Assembly (NCBI GenBank): GCA_001275005.1
Contig: JWZX01002885.1
Span: 1 to 31,703, forward strand
Origin: Chrysochromulina tobinii
Taxonomy: Eukaryota > Haptophyta > Prymnesiales > Chrysochromulinaceae
DNA length: 31,703 nt
Direction of reading: 5' to 3'
Shown: piece after piece, positions 8,629 through 17,511 of the stretch
Layout of the letters: every line of letters begins with the position of its first letter
How positions within the stretch are numbered: position 1 is the first letter of the stretch
Position numbers and translations under genes: made by a program
Notes under the pieces: model-generated
What the model saw: only the letters and a program-made list of their open reading frames with translations
What the model was told of the DNA's origin: nothing
Databases searched by the model: none

Positions 8629-9389
8629 AATCTCAGTTTTGGGCGTCGGCGCGTCGCGCGCGCGCGCGGACACTGGGTGATGACACCCCTGCAATCAAAT
8701 CGCAGCCAACTACCATGTAAAAGCCCGCCCATGCCGCCGGGGCGAAGTATTAAACAGGGAAAGGAATGGGCGAATGGCCGGGGCATGCTTTGGCGTTTGG
8801 GCATGCTTTGGGCATGCTCGGAGCAAGTTCTTGTCCGCGGCTGTTATTGCTCTTCGCAGGCAAATTCCCGTCGGAGGACGATCTTCCTGGAGATCCCTGA
8901 CGAGTCTGTACTCTATGTACTCTACAGTCTCGTGTGCAAACGAGGCAGGTGCCTGGTGTGGAAGCGGCTGCCGAGCTGCCGAGGCTGGGCGGAATAACTA
9001 GGCCCGAGGACGCTAATACCGCTGCCCTCAGCGATAGGCGCGCGCGAATGTGGCTGAGTGTGCTGTCTCTGCGCCGAACGCAATTGAGAATTGTACAGAC
9101 GGTCGGGCGGACGTTATTTTTTACTGCACCAGCTCTGTGTGAAACGGCTGTGAGCCGGAGCTTGCGGTTCCAGAGAAGGCACCAACGCACAGTTGATACG
9201 GCCGTGCCTTTTACTACCGGTACCGTGTGTCTCGTGTGTGTCCCGGCTCCACCCGGTGTCTTTTTACCGGTACCTGGCCCGGCTCCCCTTTACCGGTACG
9301 CTGTTTTCAACGCCGTCGGCCGCTCGGGGCCGGGGGACTCGGGGTCGCCGCGCTTCTCTCTCGTCGGAAGGCCCGACGACGACCGACAC
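8629..9389. other. Intergenic stretch upstream of the phosphatase
   Basis: Contains three close copies of GGGCATGCTT between 8781 and 8820, the 38-bp dispersed repeat at 9236-9273, and three TACCGGTA palindromes near 9215, 9265 and 9291. The phosphatase frame is open back to about 8934 with an ATG at 9048, but the translated text here is not phosphatase-like. Minus-strand frames look like shadows. Confidence 0.4.
9236..9273 (+). repeat. 38-bp dispersed repeat, copy 1
   Basis: Matches the reverse complement of 15470-15507 at 37 of 38 positions (core GTGTGTCCCGGCTCC, then CCCGGTGTCTTTTTACCGG). It ends in a TACCGGTAC palindrome that recurs on both sides here. Both copies lie just upstream of genes. 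Confidence 0.85.
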
Positions 9390-10766
9390 ATGATGTCTGT
9401 GCCCCCGTGCACGAGCGCCTCCGCGTCCGTTTGCCAGCTCCACACCGCCATTGGAAAGTCCGGAGCTCTGCGCGTCTCATTTGTCGGGCGTGAATCCTTC
9501 ACCAGCGCGGCTGTCGTTCAGTGGGGCTACAGCCAGGCGCTGCCCCTCGAGTTTTCTGTCAACGCGACCACAATGTCATACTCTCTGCAGGACCTGTGCG
9601 CGCCCGATGAGAATCGGCTTCGGGGCTGGGAGGAACCTGGCCTGCTCCACCATGCGGAACTTCCGCGCGGCCGTTCGCCTCTCCCGCTCTATTATCGCGT
9701 CGGCTTTCCCCAGGCTGATGTCTGGTCAGATGTCACGGGGCCAGTCCAGAGTCCGAGCGCGGCGACGCCACGCCTCGCGATGTTTGGCGACATGGGAACG
9801 TACAACTACGCTCCCCACAATGGGGTGCTCGACGCCAAGATTTTAGGGGCGGTGGACGACAAGGTTGCCCTCAGCCTTGCCAAGGTGGCGACCAGCACGC
9901 CCGGCATTCATGCCGTCGTGCACGTCGGCGATCTGGCGTACGCACACGACGGGCCCGCAAGCCGCTGGAGGTACTGGTTTGACGAAATCGAGGCGACCGC
10001 GTCCATCACGCCGTGGATGATCAACTGCGGCAACCACGACTGCCTCTGGGGCCCAAGCGCAATCAATCCTCACGGGCCCACGTGGCCAGGTGCCATGATC
10101 GATGCCGGCGGCGACGGTGGCCAGTGTGGCGTGCCCACCGACGCCCGGTTCTGGATGCCAGGCGATCCTGCCGAGCTCGCGCGCGCCGGCTGGACCGAGT
10201 CCCGCAACGCGTCCCGAAACAACATCTTCTACTCGTTCGACGTGGGCCCCGTGCACGTGGCGATGATCTCTTCCGAGCACGATCTCTCGGCGAGCTCGAT
10301 CCAGATCGCGTGGCTTGAACGTGATCTCGCTTCTCTGAACCGGAGCGCGACGCCGTTTGTGATCCTCGGCATCCACCGCCCCATTTACACCTCGACCCAA
10401 GGCGGATTTCGGATCGCCGAGACCCTCGGGATGCAGGCGACTTTGGAGCCCCTCCTGCTTCGCCACCGTGTCACGATGGTCGCGGCGGGTCACTATCACC
10501 AGTACGAACGCTCCTGCCGCATCGCGAAATCGAAGTGCGTCTCGACCCTCTCCGTGAATGCGACGGTGCACGTGACGGTCGGCATCGGGGGTCTCCAGCA
10601 CCACAGCGACTGGGTGAGTCCCGTGCCATCATGGGTCGAAAAACAGGACGCCTCCAGTTATGGCTACCTTTTGCTGGATGTGGTCAATGCAACCCATGCG
10701 CATGCGAAGGCGGTCAATGCTGTCGCGAACGACGAAGTCTTCGACGAGTTCTGGCTGCTGGCGTGA
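9390..10766 (+). CDS. Purple acid phosphatase-like metallophosphoesterase
   Basis: All core metal-binding blocks of the family appear in order: GDMGTYN (GDxG), GDLAYAHD (GDxxY), CGNHDCLWG (GNHD), LGIHRPIYT (the family's GHR-type block) and AAGHYHQYERSC (GHxHxYER). Upstream, VVQWGYSQALPLEF followed by EPGLLHHAELP and YYRVGFP is the fibronectin-III-like N-terminal domain. The enzymes release phosphate from organic phosphate esters and are usually secreted or vacuolar; in algae they often serve phosphate scavenging. The start is unsure. ATG 9390 begins just before the recognisable domain; ATG 9048 would add 114 residues that include the translated 38-bp repeat, which argues against it. Neither gives a clear signal peptide, so a short upstream exon may be missing. 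Confidence 0.88.
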   Translation: MMSVPPCTSASASVCQLHTAIGKSGALRVSFVGRESFTSAAVVQWGYSQALPLEFSVNATTMSYSLQDLCAPDENRLRGWEEPGLLHHAELPRGRSPLPLYYRVGFPQADVWSDVTGPVQSPSAATPRLAMFGDMGTYNYAPHNGVLDAKILGAVDDKVALSLAKVATSTPGIHAVVHVGDLAYAHDGPASRWRYWFDEIEATASITPWMINCGNHDCLWGPSAINPHGPTWPGAMIDAGGDGGQCGVPTDARFWMPGDPAELARAGWTESRNASRNNIFYSFDVGPVHVAMISSEHDLSASSIQIAWLERDLASLNRSATPFVILGIHRPIYTSTQGGFRIAETLGMQATLEPLLLRHRVTMVAAGHYHQYERSCRIAKSKCVSTLSVNATVHVTVGIGGLQHHSDWVSPVPSWVEKQDASSYGYLLLDVVNATHAHAKAVNAVANDEVFDEFWLLA

Positions 10767-11478
10767 TGGTGCGCGCCAGGCTCAACCATTCGTGCAGCCA
10801 CGGCAAATGCCACGACCTCATTGACACATTGCTCACCCATTGCGTAATGAGCATCGACCATGATATCGCGGCGGTGATATGTGATTCGCGGCGCTCGTGT
10901 GGAGCGCGTCTGGTGTGTGGCGGCTCGGCTCCGCCCCGCGCACGCAGCGAGCTGACCGCCGCGCAGACGTATAATAGCCGTGCAAACCCCGTCGCCCCCC
11001 CTGTGCGCTTCGCTTGCCGTAGTCTTAGTGTGGCCTTCGACTCTGTGGCCTCGGCAAATCGTGTGTTGAATGTTCGACCGGAGCCATCGCATGCGGGACG
11101 CGGGTCCTTGCGGGACCACCGGCGACGACGGCGGGTTTCCGGCGGGTTCGTAACTAAATAATAAATAACAATTAACATCGTCGACGTCGTCGCGTCTCGG
11201 GCTCGTGTCTGGCGTCACTTTTACGGCGGCGTACTATCAATATAGACCGCTCGGGCCGGAGCCGCAAGGCGATCTGCCTCGCCGGGCGAAAGGGCGGAGC
11301 GAACCACGCGAACTCCGAATCACCGACGGCGACGCGATCGGATCCGGATTGAGACCCGCGAAGGGGATCGATGATCGGTCGAATCCGTATCCGAATCGCG
11401 CCTTCCCGGCCTTCGCGTCTAGAACACCTAGCAGCTAGCTATACTTGATCAGTCCACATCTCCGGCAGTGGTCGTGTT
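10767..11478. other. Convergent intergenic stretch
   Basis: Lies between the 3' ends of the phosphatase and J-protein genes. It contains one AT-rich patch (aactaaataataaataac, about 11151-11170) that may serve 3' end formation, and otherwise GC-rich sequence with no supported gene. Confidence 0.4.
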
Positions 11479-12432
11479 CTAAGCAGCTCTGGGCTCGATG
11501 GACGCGATAGCAAACCACAGCTCGTCGGCACGGGACGCCGTCACCATGACACGCACTTTGGCTGTCTGATCGCTGAGATCGACCTTGATCACTGTCCCGA
11601 CTTTGCCCGCACATCGGGCGCGTCGACTGTCGTTCTCTGAGTCGATGCCGGCTGCGCGCGATGCCCGGTGAATCGCTTCAATGTCTGGGCACACATGTGC
11701 CTCCAAGCCTTCTCGTGCATCCCGAGGATCCCAAAGGGCACCCATCCCAAACCAGAGCTCTATGGCGGAGCCAGGCGAGACCATCAATCGTACCTTGCAC
11801 GTCTTGTCCTGCGGATCGACCCTTGCTATGACGCCGAGCTTACCGGCGTGCTTGGCTCGCAATTCATCGTACTCCGTGCTAATGTTGCACGCGCGGGAGG
11901 CCCGGTGTATGCTCGCCACGTCGGCTCGAACCCATACCTCCAGATCGACAGCCGGGAATACCTTTGGCGGCGGCTGCTGCTGCTGCGCCGCCCTCTGATG
12001 CATCGTGCGTAGCCATTCGTGCACCATTCGGGCGTGCTCGGCCTGCTGCGCCTGCGTCGGTCCTCCTGCGCTGTCTCTGACGGAGCCATACGTATCATAC
12101 TGCTGACGTTTCTGCGGATCCTTGAGCACCTCGTACGCGTTGCTGACTGCCGCGAACGCCTCCTCCGCCCGCTCGCGTGGCAGCTCCGGACTCCTGTCGG
12201 GGTGTGTCGCCAAGGCCTTTTTGCGGAAGGCCTGTTTGATCTCTTCTTCGGATGCGTCGCGCGGAAGATCCAACGTCTTGTAGGGGTCAGGGGTTGCGGT
12301 CGACAAACTGCGGATGCAAATGCCAAGGCGAGAGCCGGCAAAGGAGCTATTGCGAAAATTGGAGCTCAATGAGGAGACAAATAGGCGTGCAGGCCGCCCA
12401 CTGAGTCGGCGCAAGAGGGCCAGTGACGCCAT
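11479..12432 (-). CDS. Mitochondrial J-domain protein with two tandem MIB/HERC2-like domains
   Basis: 317 residues, single exon, ATG start. Residues 1-45 are a clear mitochondrial presequence (many Arg, Ser and Leu, no acids). Residues 49-115 form a J domain, DPYKTLDLPRDASEEEIKQA with the HPD triad at 77-79 and DPQKRQQYDTYG at its end; J domains stimulate Hsp70 ATPase. Two copies of a module of about 75 residues follow (about 158-235 and 236-317). Each has IHRASRA, then AGK-x-G, a V-x-VD-x-x-D-x-T-x-KVR strand pair, and ELWF near its end. The pattern resembles the MIB/HERC2-type beta-barrel seen in many algal proteins (family assignment by eye). The Cys motifs and Gly/Phe region of a classical DnaJ are missing. 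It is divergent from NAA50 with 177 bp between start codons. Confidence 0.85.
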   Translation of the reverse strand: MASLALLRRLSGRPARLFVSSLSSNFRNSSFAGSRLGICIRSLSTATPDPYKTLDLPRDASEEEIKQAFRKKALATHPDRSPELPRERAEEAFAAVSNAYEVLKDPQKRQQYDTYGSVRDSAGGPTQAQQAEHARMVHEWLRTMHQRAAQQQQPPPKVFPAVDLEVWVRADVASIHRASRACNISTEYDELRAKHAGKLGVIARVDPQDKTCKVRLMVSPGSAIELWFGMGALWDPRDAREGLEAHVCPDIEAIHRASRAAGIDSENDSRRARCAGKVGTVIKVDLSDQTAKVRVMVTASRADELWFAIASIEPRAA

Positions 12433-12609
12433 CGTGCTGTCCCTGCCGCCGCCGAGCGCGTGTGAAGACTAGTGTGTGAAGAGGGTGTGGGCTACAGTAT
12501 CAGGCATGACTAAAATTGAGCACGTGAGACGGCGCGCGTTCGAAGGCACGCCGTCGCGGGCGTGTGCGACGCGGCGGCGTCCCGTGACGACGGCGGCAAA
12601 GCCGCGATC

Positions 12610-13143
12610 ATGCCTGCGGACGCTGAAGGCGAGAAAGACTCTCGATACGAGGCGGCCCAGAAGCTCATCAGCTTCGGCGAGCTCACACCAAAAAATGTGG
12701 AGCAGCTGCGCAAGCTCAACCTCGCCGTCTTCCCCGTGAAATACAGCGACAAATTCTACACCGACCTCTCGTCCAACCCTGTGCAGCTCTATACGCACCT
12801 GGCTTACTTCACGGACATCATGGTAGGTGCCATCTGCTGCCGTGTCGAGTCGCAGGACGGTGCCGCCTTCAAGGTCTACATCATGACCATTGGCGTCCTT
12901 GCTCCCTATCGCCGGCTCGGCATTGGCAAGCAGCTGCTGCAAAAGGTGTTGGAAGCCTGCAGCCTGCAACCCGATTGCGTCGAGATCTACTTGCACGTGC
13001 AGGTGGGCAACGACAGTGCCGTCGACTTCTACAAAGGCTTCGGGTTCGAGGTCGGTAGCATCGTCAAGGACTACTACACGCGCCTCGATGTCAACGACGC
13101 GCACATAATCTCGAAGCGGCCGCCCTTCTTGTCGACCAGCTGA
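12610..13143 (+). CDS. NAA50: N-alpha-acetyltransferase 50 (GNAT family)
   Basis: 177 residues from the first ATG. The sequence follows NAA50/San closely: ELTPKNVEQLRKLNLAVFPV, KYSDKFYTDL, VGAICCRVE, YIMTIGVLAPYRRLGIG, IYLHVQVGNDSAVDFY and GFGFEV. RRLGIGK is the acetyl-CoA pyrophosphate loop, and the Tyr and His of YIM and LHVQ match the catalytic pair known in the family. NAA50 acetylates N-terminal Met of proteins beginning Met-hydrophobic, usually beside the NatA complex, and supports sister-chromatid cohesion in animals. The N-terminal 20 residues are an algal extension. Single exon. Confidence 0.95.
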   Translation: MPADAEGEKDSRYEAAQKLISFGELTPKNVEQLRKLNLAVFPVKYSDKFYTDLSSNPVQLYTHLAYFTDIMVGAICCRVESQDGAAFKVYIMTIGVLAPYRRLGIGKQLLQKVLEACSLQPDCVEIYLHVQVGNDSAVDFYKGFGFEVGSIVKDYYTRLDVNDAHIISKRPPFLSTS

Positions 13144-13717
13144 TGAATACGCGCCGACGGCGCACGCCTGCACGACATGCGAAGCTCTACCAACTTCATC
13201 TGCAACGATGGCAGCTGGATCTGCGTGTGCACACTGCCGCCGAGCTTGCAGAGGCCTTCCACACGATAGACGAGGCCGCTCCGCTCACGGGCGGCGAGCG
13301 GAGGAGAGTGAGTCCTAAAGTGTGGTGTGAGAGCGACTTTCATTCGCTTGGACATAGAGCGGCTGTGAAGAAAAATCAAAAGAATCATGTCCACACAACT
13401 CTGGGCGGTCGGCAGCGCCGGTGGCGGGAGCGTGAATCGCGCGGCCTCCAAAGCTGGTATGCTTTTTGCTTATGGGCCGGCGTCGTCCAGGGGCGTGTCG
13501 CGATTGCGCAATGGGGTACGCTGTGCGTGCTGCTGCAAAGGAGAAAGGTATGCGTGCGGTGTGTGGGCTGAGGGGCGCCGCTGGAAGCGCCGGGTTACAG
13601 CGAGAGTGAGCGATCTCGGATGTGGATCGGTTAATCGTCGTGACGTCGTGTGAGCTGTGCGGCGGGAGCGCGGGACAAGGAGGCAGAGAGGGAGATGCAT
13701 TGTCTCCTCCTCCTCCT
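13144..13717. other. Convergent intergenic stretch
   Basis: Between the NAA50 3' end and the coiled-coil gene 3' end. Short frames exist on both strands (one ATG-started, 13387-13653), but none has a domain or convincing composition. Confidence 0.4.
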
Positions 13718-14707
13718 CTACTTGCCAGCCTTACGCTTGCGCTCCTCCTCCTTTTTTCGCTTGCGCTCCTCCTCCTCTATTTGCAGCTGCAGCTGCCGTT
13801 GCTCGGCGTTCGCTTTCTCGACGCGCTCCGCGTCTGCCTTGAGCTTCGCCTTCCGCGCCAGCTCCTCCTTGCGCATGAGCTCCATCTTTGCCTGTCGTTC
13901 GGCCTCCAGCCTCGCGAGGCGGCGCTCCTCAGCGAGCCTCTCCCTCTCCGCCTGTAGTGCGGCCTCGCGCTGCGTCTCCTCCTTGCTCCTCAGGTACCAC
14001 GCCCACCAGTCCGACTCGGCCTGCTCGGCGATCTCGAGGTCCACCTTCAGCTGTGCCTCGCCTCGCTCGCGTGCCGCCTTGGCGAGCTGCCACTCCTTGG
14101 ACACCAGATCCTCCGGGGGACCCTTATCGAGGCATTTGCCCCACCCACCGGCGGTGCGGCTTGGAGAGGGCGGCTGCCAATCGCCGAGCGCACTCGGCGG
14201 TGGTCGATGGGTGATTGTCGAGTTGATCCGAAGCACCTCTTGTTTCCGTTCTTGCTCGAGTCGCTCGCGCACGAGGCGGCTCTCGTCTTGCTCGGTCTCA
14301 AGAAGATACTGCCTCCACGCCACTCGGGCCGTGGGCGTGCTAAGTGCTATCTGCATCAGCAGCCCACCTGCATCCGCCTGCCTCTTAACGGCTGGATCTA
14401 ATGTTGGGGCCGCTGGCGCCTTTCGATGCGGCGAGCAGCCCGACCATGCGCACGCCCACTGCCGTGCCGCTCGTGGAGTGAGTCTGGCAGCTACAAAAGA
14501 GGCGTGCTGTGGCGGCAGTGCCGATGCGGCCACATGGGCTGGCAGACGTGGCGGTCTGCGGAACTGTCCTTTATATGATGATGGCAGCGTTGGTGGCTGA
14601 GGTCGTGGTTGCGGTTTTAAGGTAACGGTAGCGCGTGCTGGTGCGGAAGACGGCCTCGCGACGCTGGCTGCTGTAGAGCGGCTCGGTGCGGCCGATGCGG
14701 GCCTCAT
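13718..14707 (-). CDS. Coiled-coil protein with basic Ser/Pro/Ala-rich N-terminus
   Basis: From the first ATG of the frame this gives 329 residues. The C-terminal third is a long charged helix (EAALQAERERLAEERRLARL onwards, ending in runs of Glu, Arg and Lys), a classic coiled coil. Before it, SDWWAWYLRSKEE and VAWRQYLLETEQDE look like short folded segments. Function is unknown; such proteins are often cytoskeletal or flagellar. The N-terminus is ambiguous. In another frame an ATG at 14750 opens MEPSSIAFRQTPLSDEARIG and LYSSQRREAVFRTSTRYRY, which looks more like real protein. A GT-AG intron at 14651-14564 (88 nt) would join it in frame to 14563 onwards. Confidence 0.65.
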   Translation of the reverse strand: MRPASAAPSRSTAASVARPSSAPARATVTLKPQPRPQPPTLPSSYKGQFRRPPRLPAHVAASALPPQHASFVAARLTPRAARQWACAWSGCSPHRKAPAAPTLDPAVKRQADAGGLLMQIALSTPTARVAWRQYLLETEQDESRLVRERLEQERKQEVLRINSTITHRPPPSALGDWQPPSPSRTAGGWGKCLDKGPPEDLVSKEWQLAKAARERGEAQLKVDLEIAEQAESDWWAWYLRSKEETQREAALQAERERLAEERRLARLEAERQAKMELMRKEELARKAKLKADAERVEKANAEQRQLQLQIEEEERKRKKEEERKRKAGK

Positions 14708-14843
14708 CTGACAGCGGAGTCTGTCTGAAGGCAATGCTGCTGGGCTCCATAGCCTCCAAGATCGCTGATCGACTTCCAAGACGCTCGTTTCCGTAACATG
14801 TTTTGCCGTTACATGTACGCGAACCAGCAACCAATTTCCGCCT

Positions 14844-15446
14844 TTAGGACGCTTCCCCTCCACGACCCAAGGAACGGCCTATGGCCGCACGAACTGCAGC
14901 AGCAGCACGAACTGCCACACGGCACTCTTCGATCGCGTCCGACGACGCTTTCTGGGTGCGAAGGATTGCTAGATGTGCTCGCGTGACGACCAGCTCGGAC
15001 AGCGTGGCAGCGAGGGATGTTGAAGAAGGTAGCCCAGCTTCGTCTTTACTCATCGGTTCACGGGCGGCGAATCGATCTCTGCGCACCGAGTCCGATCGCG
15101 GCGGCACTGCCGGGATGTTCCGAGAGGGGCTTTCATTGCGTGCCGTCATCGACTTTGCCTCTGCACGACGGCGATCTCGTCGCTCCTTGTATAGAGCGGC
15201 TGCTGACTTGAGTAGTTTCAAGCCCGCTTCTCGTCTCTTGCGCTGCTGCTCCCACTTCTGAGCGGGTGTCAATGCAGTGGCGACACCTCGAGTTGCACCC
15301 GAAGCTGCCGTGACCGATTTTTTCGTTGCCGGCTTTGCCGGCTTGTTGAATGCAGAGGAGAAGGCTGTACTCGAGTGCTGAGATAGTGCTGCCAGCACGA
15401 GTAGATTCAGCACGCGCCGCGACGAGGATGGATGGCGTGGTGCCAT
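14844..15446 (-). CDS. Predicted plastid- or secretory-targeted protein, unknown function
   Basis: 200 residues from the first ATG. The start MAPRHPSSSRRVLNLLVLAA followed by LSQHSSTAFSSAF has basic residues, a hydrophobic stretch and an AF motif. It fits the two-part presequences that algae with secondary plastids use to reach the plastid. The mature part is strongly basic and helical: PAQKWEQQRKRREAGLKLLK and YKERRDRRRAEAK, then LSELVVTRAHLAILRTQKAS near the end. No family is recognised. It is divergent from the GMF-like gene with 149 bp between start codons; that gap contains the second copy of the 38-bp repeat. Confidence 0.65.
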   Translation of the reverse strand: MAPRHPSSSRRVLNLLVLAALSQHSSTAFSSAFNKPAKPATKKSVTAASGATRGVATALTPAQKWEQQRKRREAGLKLLKSAAALYKERRDRRRAEAKSMTARNESPSRNIPAVPPRSDSVRRDRFAAREPMSKDEAGLPSSTSLAATLSELVVTRAHLAILRTQKASSDAIEECRVAVRAAAAVRAAIGRSLGRGGEAS

Positions 15447-15469
15447 CGCCACGTGAAGGGGAAGAATAC

Positions 15470-15507
15470 GTACCGGTAAAAAGACACCGGGGGGAGCCGG
15501 GACACAC
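15470..15507 (-). repeat. 38-bp dispersed repeat, copy 2
   Basis: Inverted partner of 9236-9273 with one mismatch. It sits in the 149-bp gap between two divergent start codons, which is promoter-like. Confidence 0.85.
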
Positions 15508-15595
15508 TACCCTTTACATTGGGCAGCGATCGGAGTTTCGTCACTAAACTCTCACCGGGAACTCCGGAACTCCGCGCCGCCATCGGAAAAAAAAG

Positions 15596-16766
15596 ATGGC
15601 CTCTCTCGACGCCGAGGAGGCAAAGGCACTGCAGGAGCTTGAGGCAGAGTACGAGAAGAAGCGCACCGAGCTGCGAAAGAGCTTCGAAGAGAAGCGCAAA
15701 TCGCTCGGCAGCTCGGCTGTTGGAGGGATGAAGGGTCTTGGGCCGAGATGGACGCGCGGCGAGATTGAGGCTCCGGCAGCTTCGAGATCAATGGGTTCGT
15801 ACACCGTCCGTGTCTACACGGAGGAGCAGCAGGCGCGTCTCGGCGTCGCCGAGGATGGCACTCCCAAGGCAGGCGTGCCGGCGCCACCACCACCGCCGCC
15901 ACCGCCGGCGCCAGCGCCGGCTCGAGCACCCGCTGCGTCAGCTCCGCCGCCTCCCACCTCGTCAGCGTCATTCGAGAAGAAGATGACGCTGTGGGAGCGT
16001 GAGCAGGCCGAGGCGCACGGCCTCGAGGAAGAGCGTGCAGCGCGGATCGCCGCACTGGACAGTGTGCGCGCTCGGGAGGCAGAGGCTGCACGCCTGCGCG
16101 AGGAGGAGTGGCGCAAACAGGACGAGGAGCGGTTCGCGCAGGAGGACGCGAGGCGGAAGCAGCTGCTCGAGGAGCAGGAGAAGGCCCAGAGGGCGGCGGA
16201 GGAGCGCGGGAACCGAGAGAAGGCGGAACTCGAGGCGTCGCTGGTAGAGGAACAGAAGAGGTTGAAGGCGGAGCAGGACAGGCAGGCGGAGATCTTTCGC
16301 AAGAAGCACGAGGCCGAGGCAGTCGTGAGGAGCAACGCGGATGAGTACAGGTACACATTCGAGGAGGGCATGGAGAAGAAGATCCAGACGTTTCGGCAGC
16401 GCGGGCAACGGCGGCGACGCGTTCGTCATCAAGATCGACCATGAGCACAACATGCTGCGCATCGAGGAGGAGTACAAAAAGTTGCCCTCCCTTGAGGCCT
16501 TTGCAGAGAAGCTGGAGGATACCGAGCCGCGCTACCTGCTCTTTATTCACACGGTGAAGCACTCGGATGGACGCACGCAGTTCCCGATCGCCTTCATCTG
16601 CTTCCTGCCCGAGACGATGCCTACGCACGTCAAGGTGATGTACACGCGCGCGGTCAATGACCTCGCTGAGAACACCTTTAAGGTACCCAAGTACGTGATG
16701 CTCGAGGAGCTCGAGGACCTCACGGCGACGTGGCTTGAGAAGAAGCTCGAGATCGTGCGCAAGTGA
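15596..16766 (+). CDS. GMF-like ADF-homology protein with polyproline and coiled-coil extension
   Basis: Exons 15596-16350 and 16400-16766 join in frame (ADEY-SAGNGGDAFVIKIDH) to 373 residues. Residues 1-50 are helical and charged. Residues about 95-120 contain a Pro run (VPAPPPPPPPPAPAPARAP) of the type that binds profilin. Residues about 125-245 are a continuous coiled coil. The C-terminal ADF-homology domain fits glia maturation factor best: RYLLFIHTVKHSDGRTQFPI, PTHVKVMYTRAVNDL and LEDLTATWLEKKLE. GMF proteins bind Arp2/3 and prune branched actin. The usual GMF is about 140 residues and stands alone; here it ends a long scaffold-like protein. A role at actin branch points with profilin-actin supply is inferred. 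Confidence 0.85.
16351..16399 (+). other. 49-nt intron in the GMF-like gene
   Basis: Donor TACAG|GTACAC, acceptor TTTCGGCAG|CG. The intron has no in-frame stop of its own, so retention is read through with a +1 shift and ends at a TGA at 16442. Splicing is needed to reach the ADF domain. The length is short for most eukaryotes but is supported by the exact frame restoration. Confidence 0.8.
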
Positions 16767-17511
16767 GCGCCGGGGCGTCCACACGGCCAGGAGGCTTCCC
16801 AGGGCTGGGATGTGAACATGGGTGGGAGCGCTCTGAACCATTAGGACTGGTCTGGCTTGGCCCCGGGACGGGTCCTGCGGTGAGGGACGGGGGACGCGGC
16901 GCGGCCGTGGGGGATTCCCCGGTCCGTCGCCGCCAACCGCCGCCGAGGTCCGGAGCAAGGTCGATGGCCGTCATTTGGCCTACGAAGTACGATCCAACTA
17001 CAGTTCGACGCCAGAAACAGATGCTCTCGGACGGTCACGAGTTGAAGTTCTCGGTTCCGCGGCACAAACGCCGCGGGCGCGGCGCCCGCCGGGGGCGGGG
17101 CGCGACCCTAGTCTCGAGGTGTGATTTTAACGGCCCGGCCAACCTCTCGCCAAATATACCACATTACCACATATCGATATATATTGCACGAGATCCGATC
17201 TGCGACGGTATCGTCTATCGACAGACGACACCGTCGCGTGATCTGGGCTCGACGCTCGTGATACACGTGAACACCGTTCACCGTATCAACGCCGCGCAGA
17301 CAGCCGAGCGTTTCTTAAGCGTAGCGGACGTTCCGTTCCGGATAATCCTCAGCACGACTATCCCTTCGGAGTTCAGACCCGTGGCGGCCGGGGGGTCCTA
17401 CCGGTAGATTCTCGGGAGATTCTCCCACTCCCCGATGCTTCATTTCTGCTGTGCTTGTCACGGCGGTCGGCGCAAAGAACACCGCCACGCCCCATGCTCC
17501 CATCACCTGCT
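16767..17511. other. Convergent intergenic stretch
   Basis: Between the 3' ends of the GMF-like and TPR genes. It contains a very GC-rich inverted segment near 17055-17100 (repeated gcggc and gccgc words) and an AT-rich patch near 17150-17190 with atatcgatatat. No supported gene. Confidence 0.4.

Noticed and set aside
8750-9190. 146-codon minus frame
   Set aside because: No domain, no supporting composition, and it lies over the leader region of the phosphatase gene.
16351-16444. Frameshift mutation in the GMF-like gene
   Set aside because: A 49-nt GT-AG intron explains the frame change exactly and joins the coiled coil to the ADF domain.
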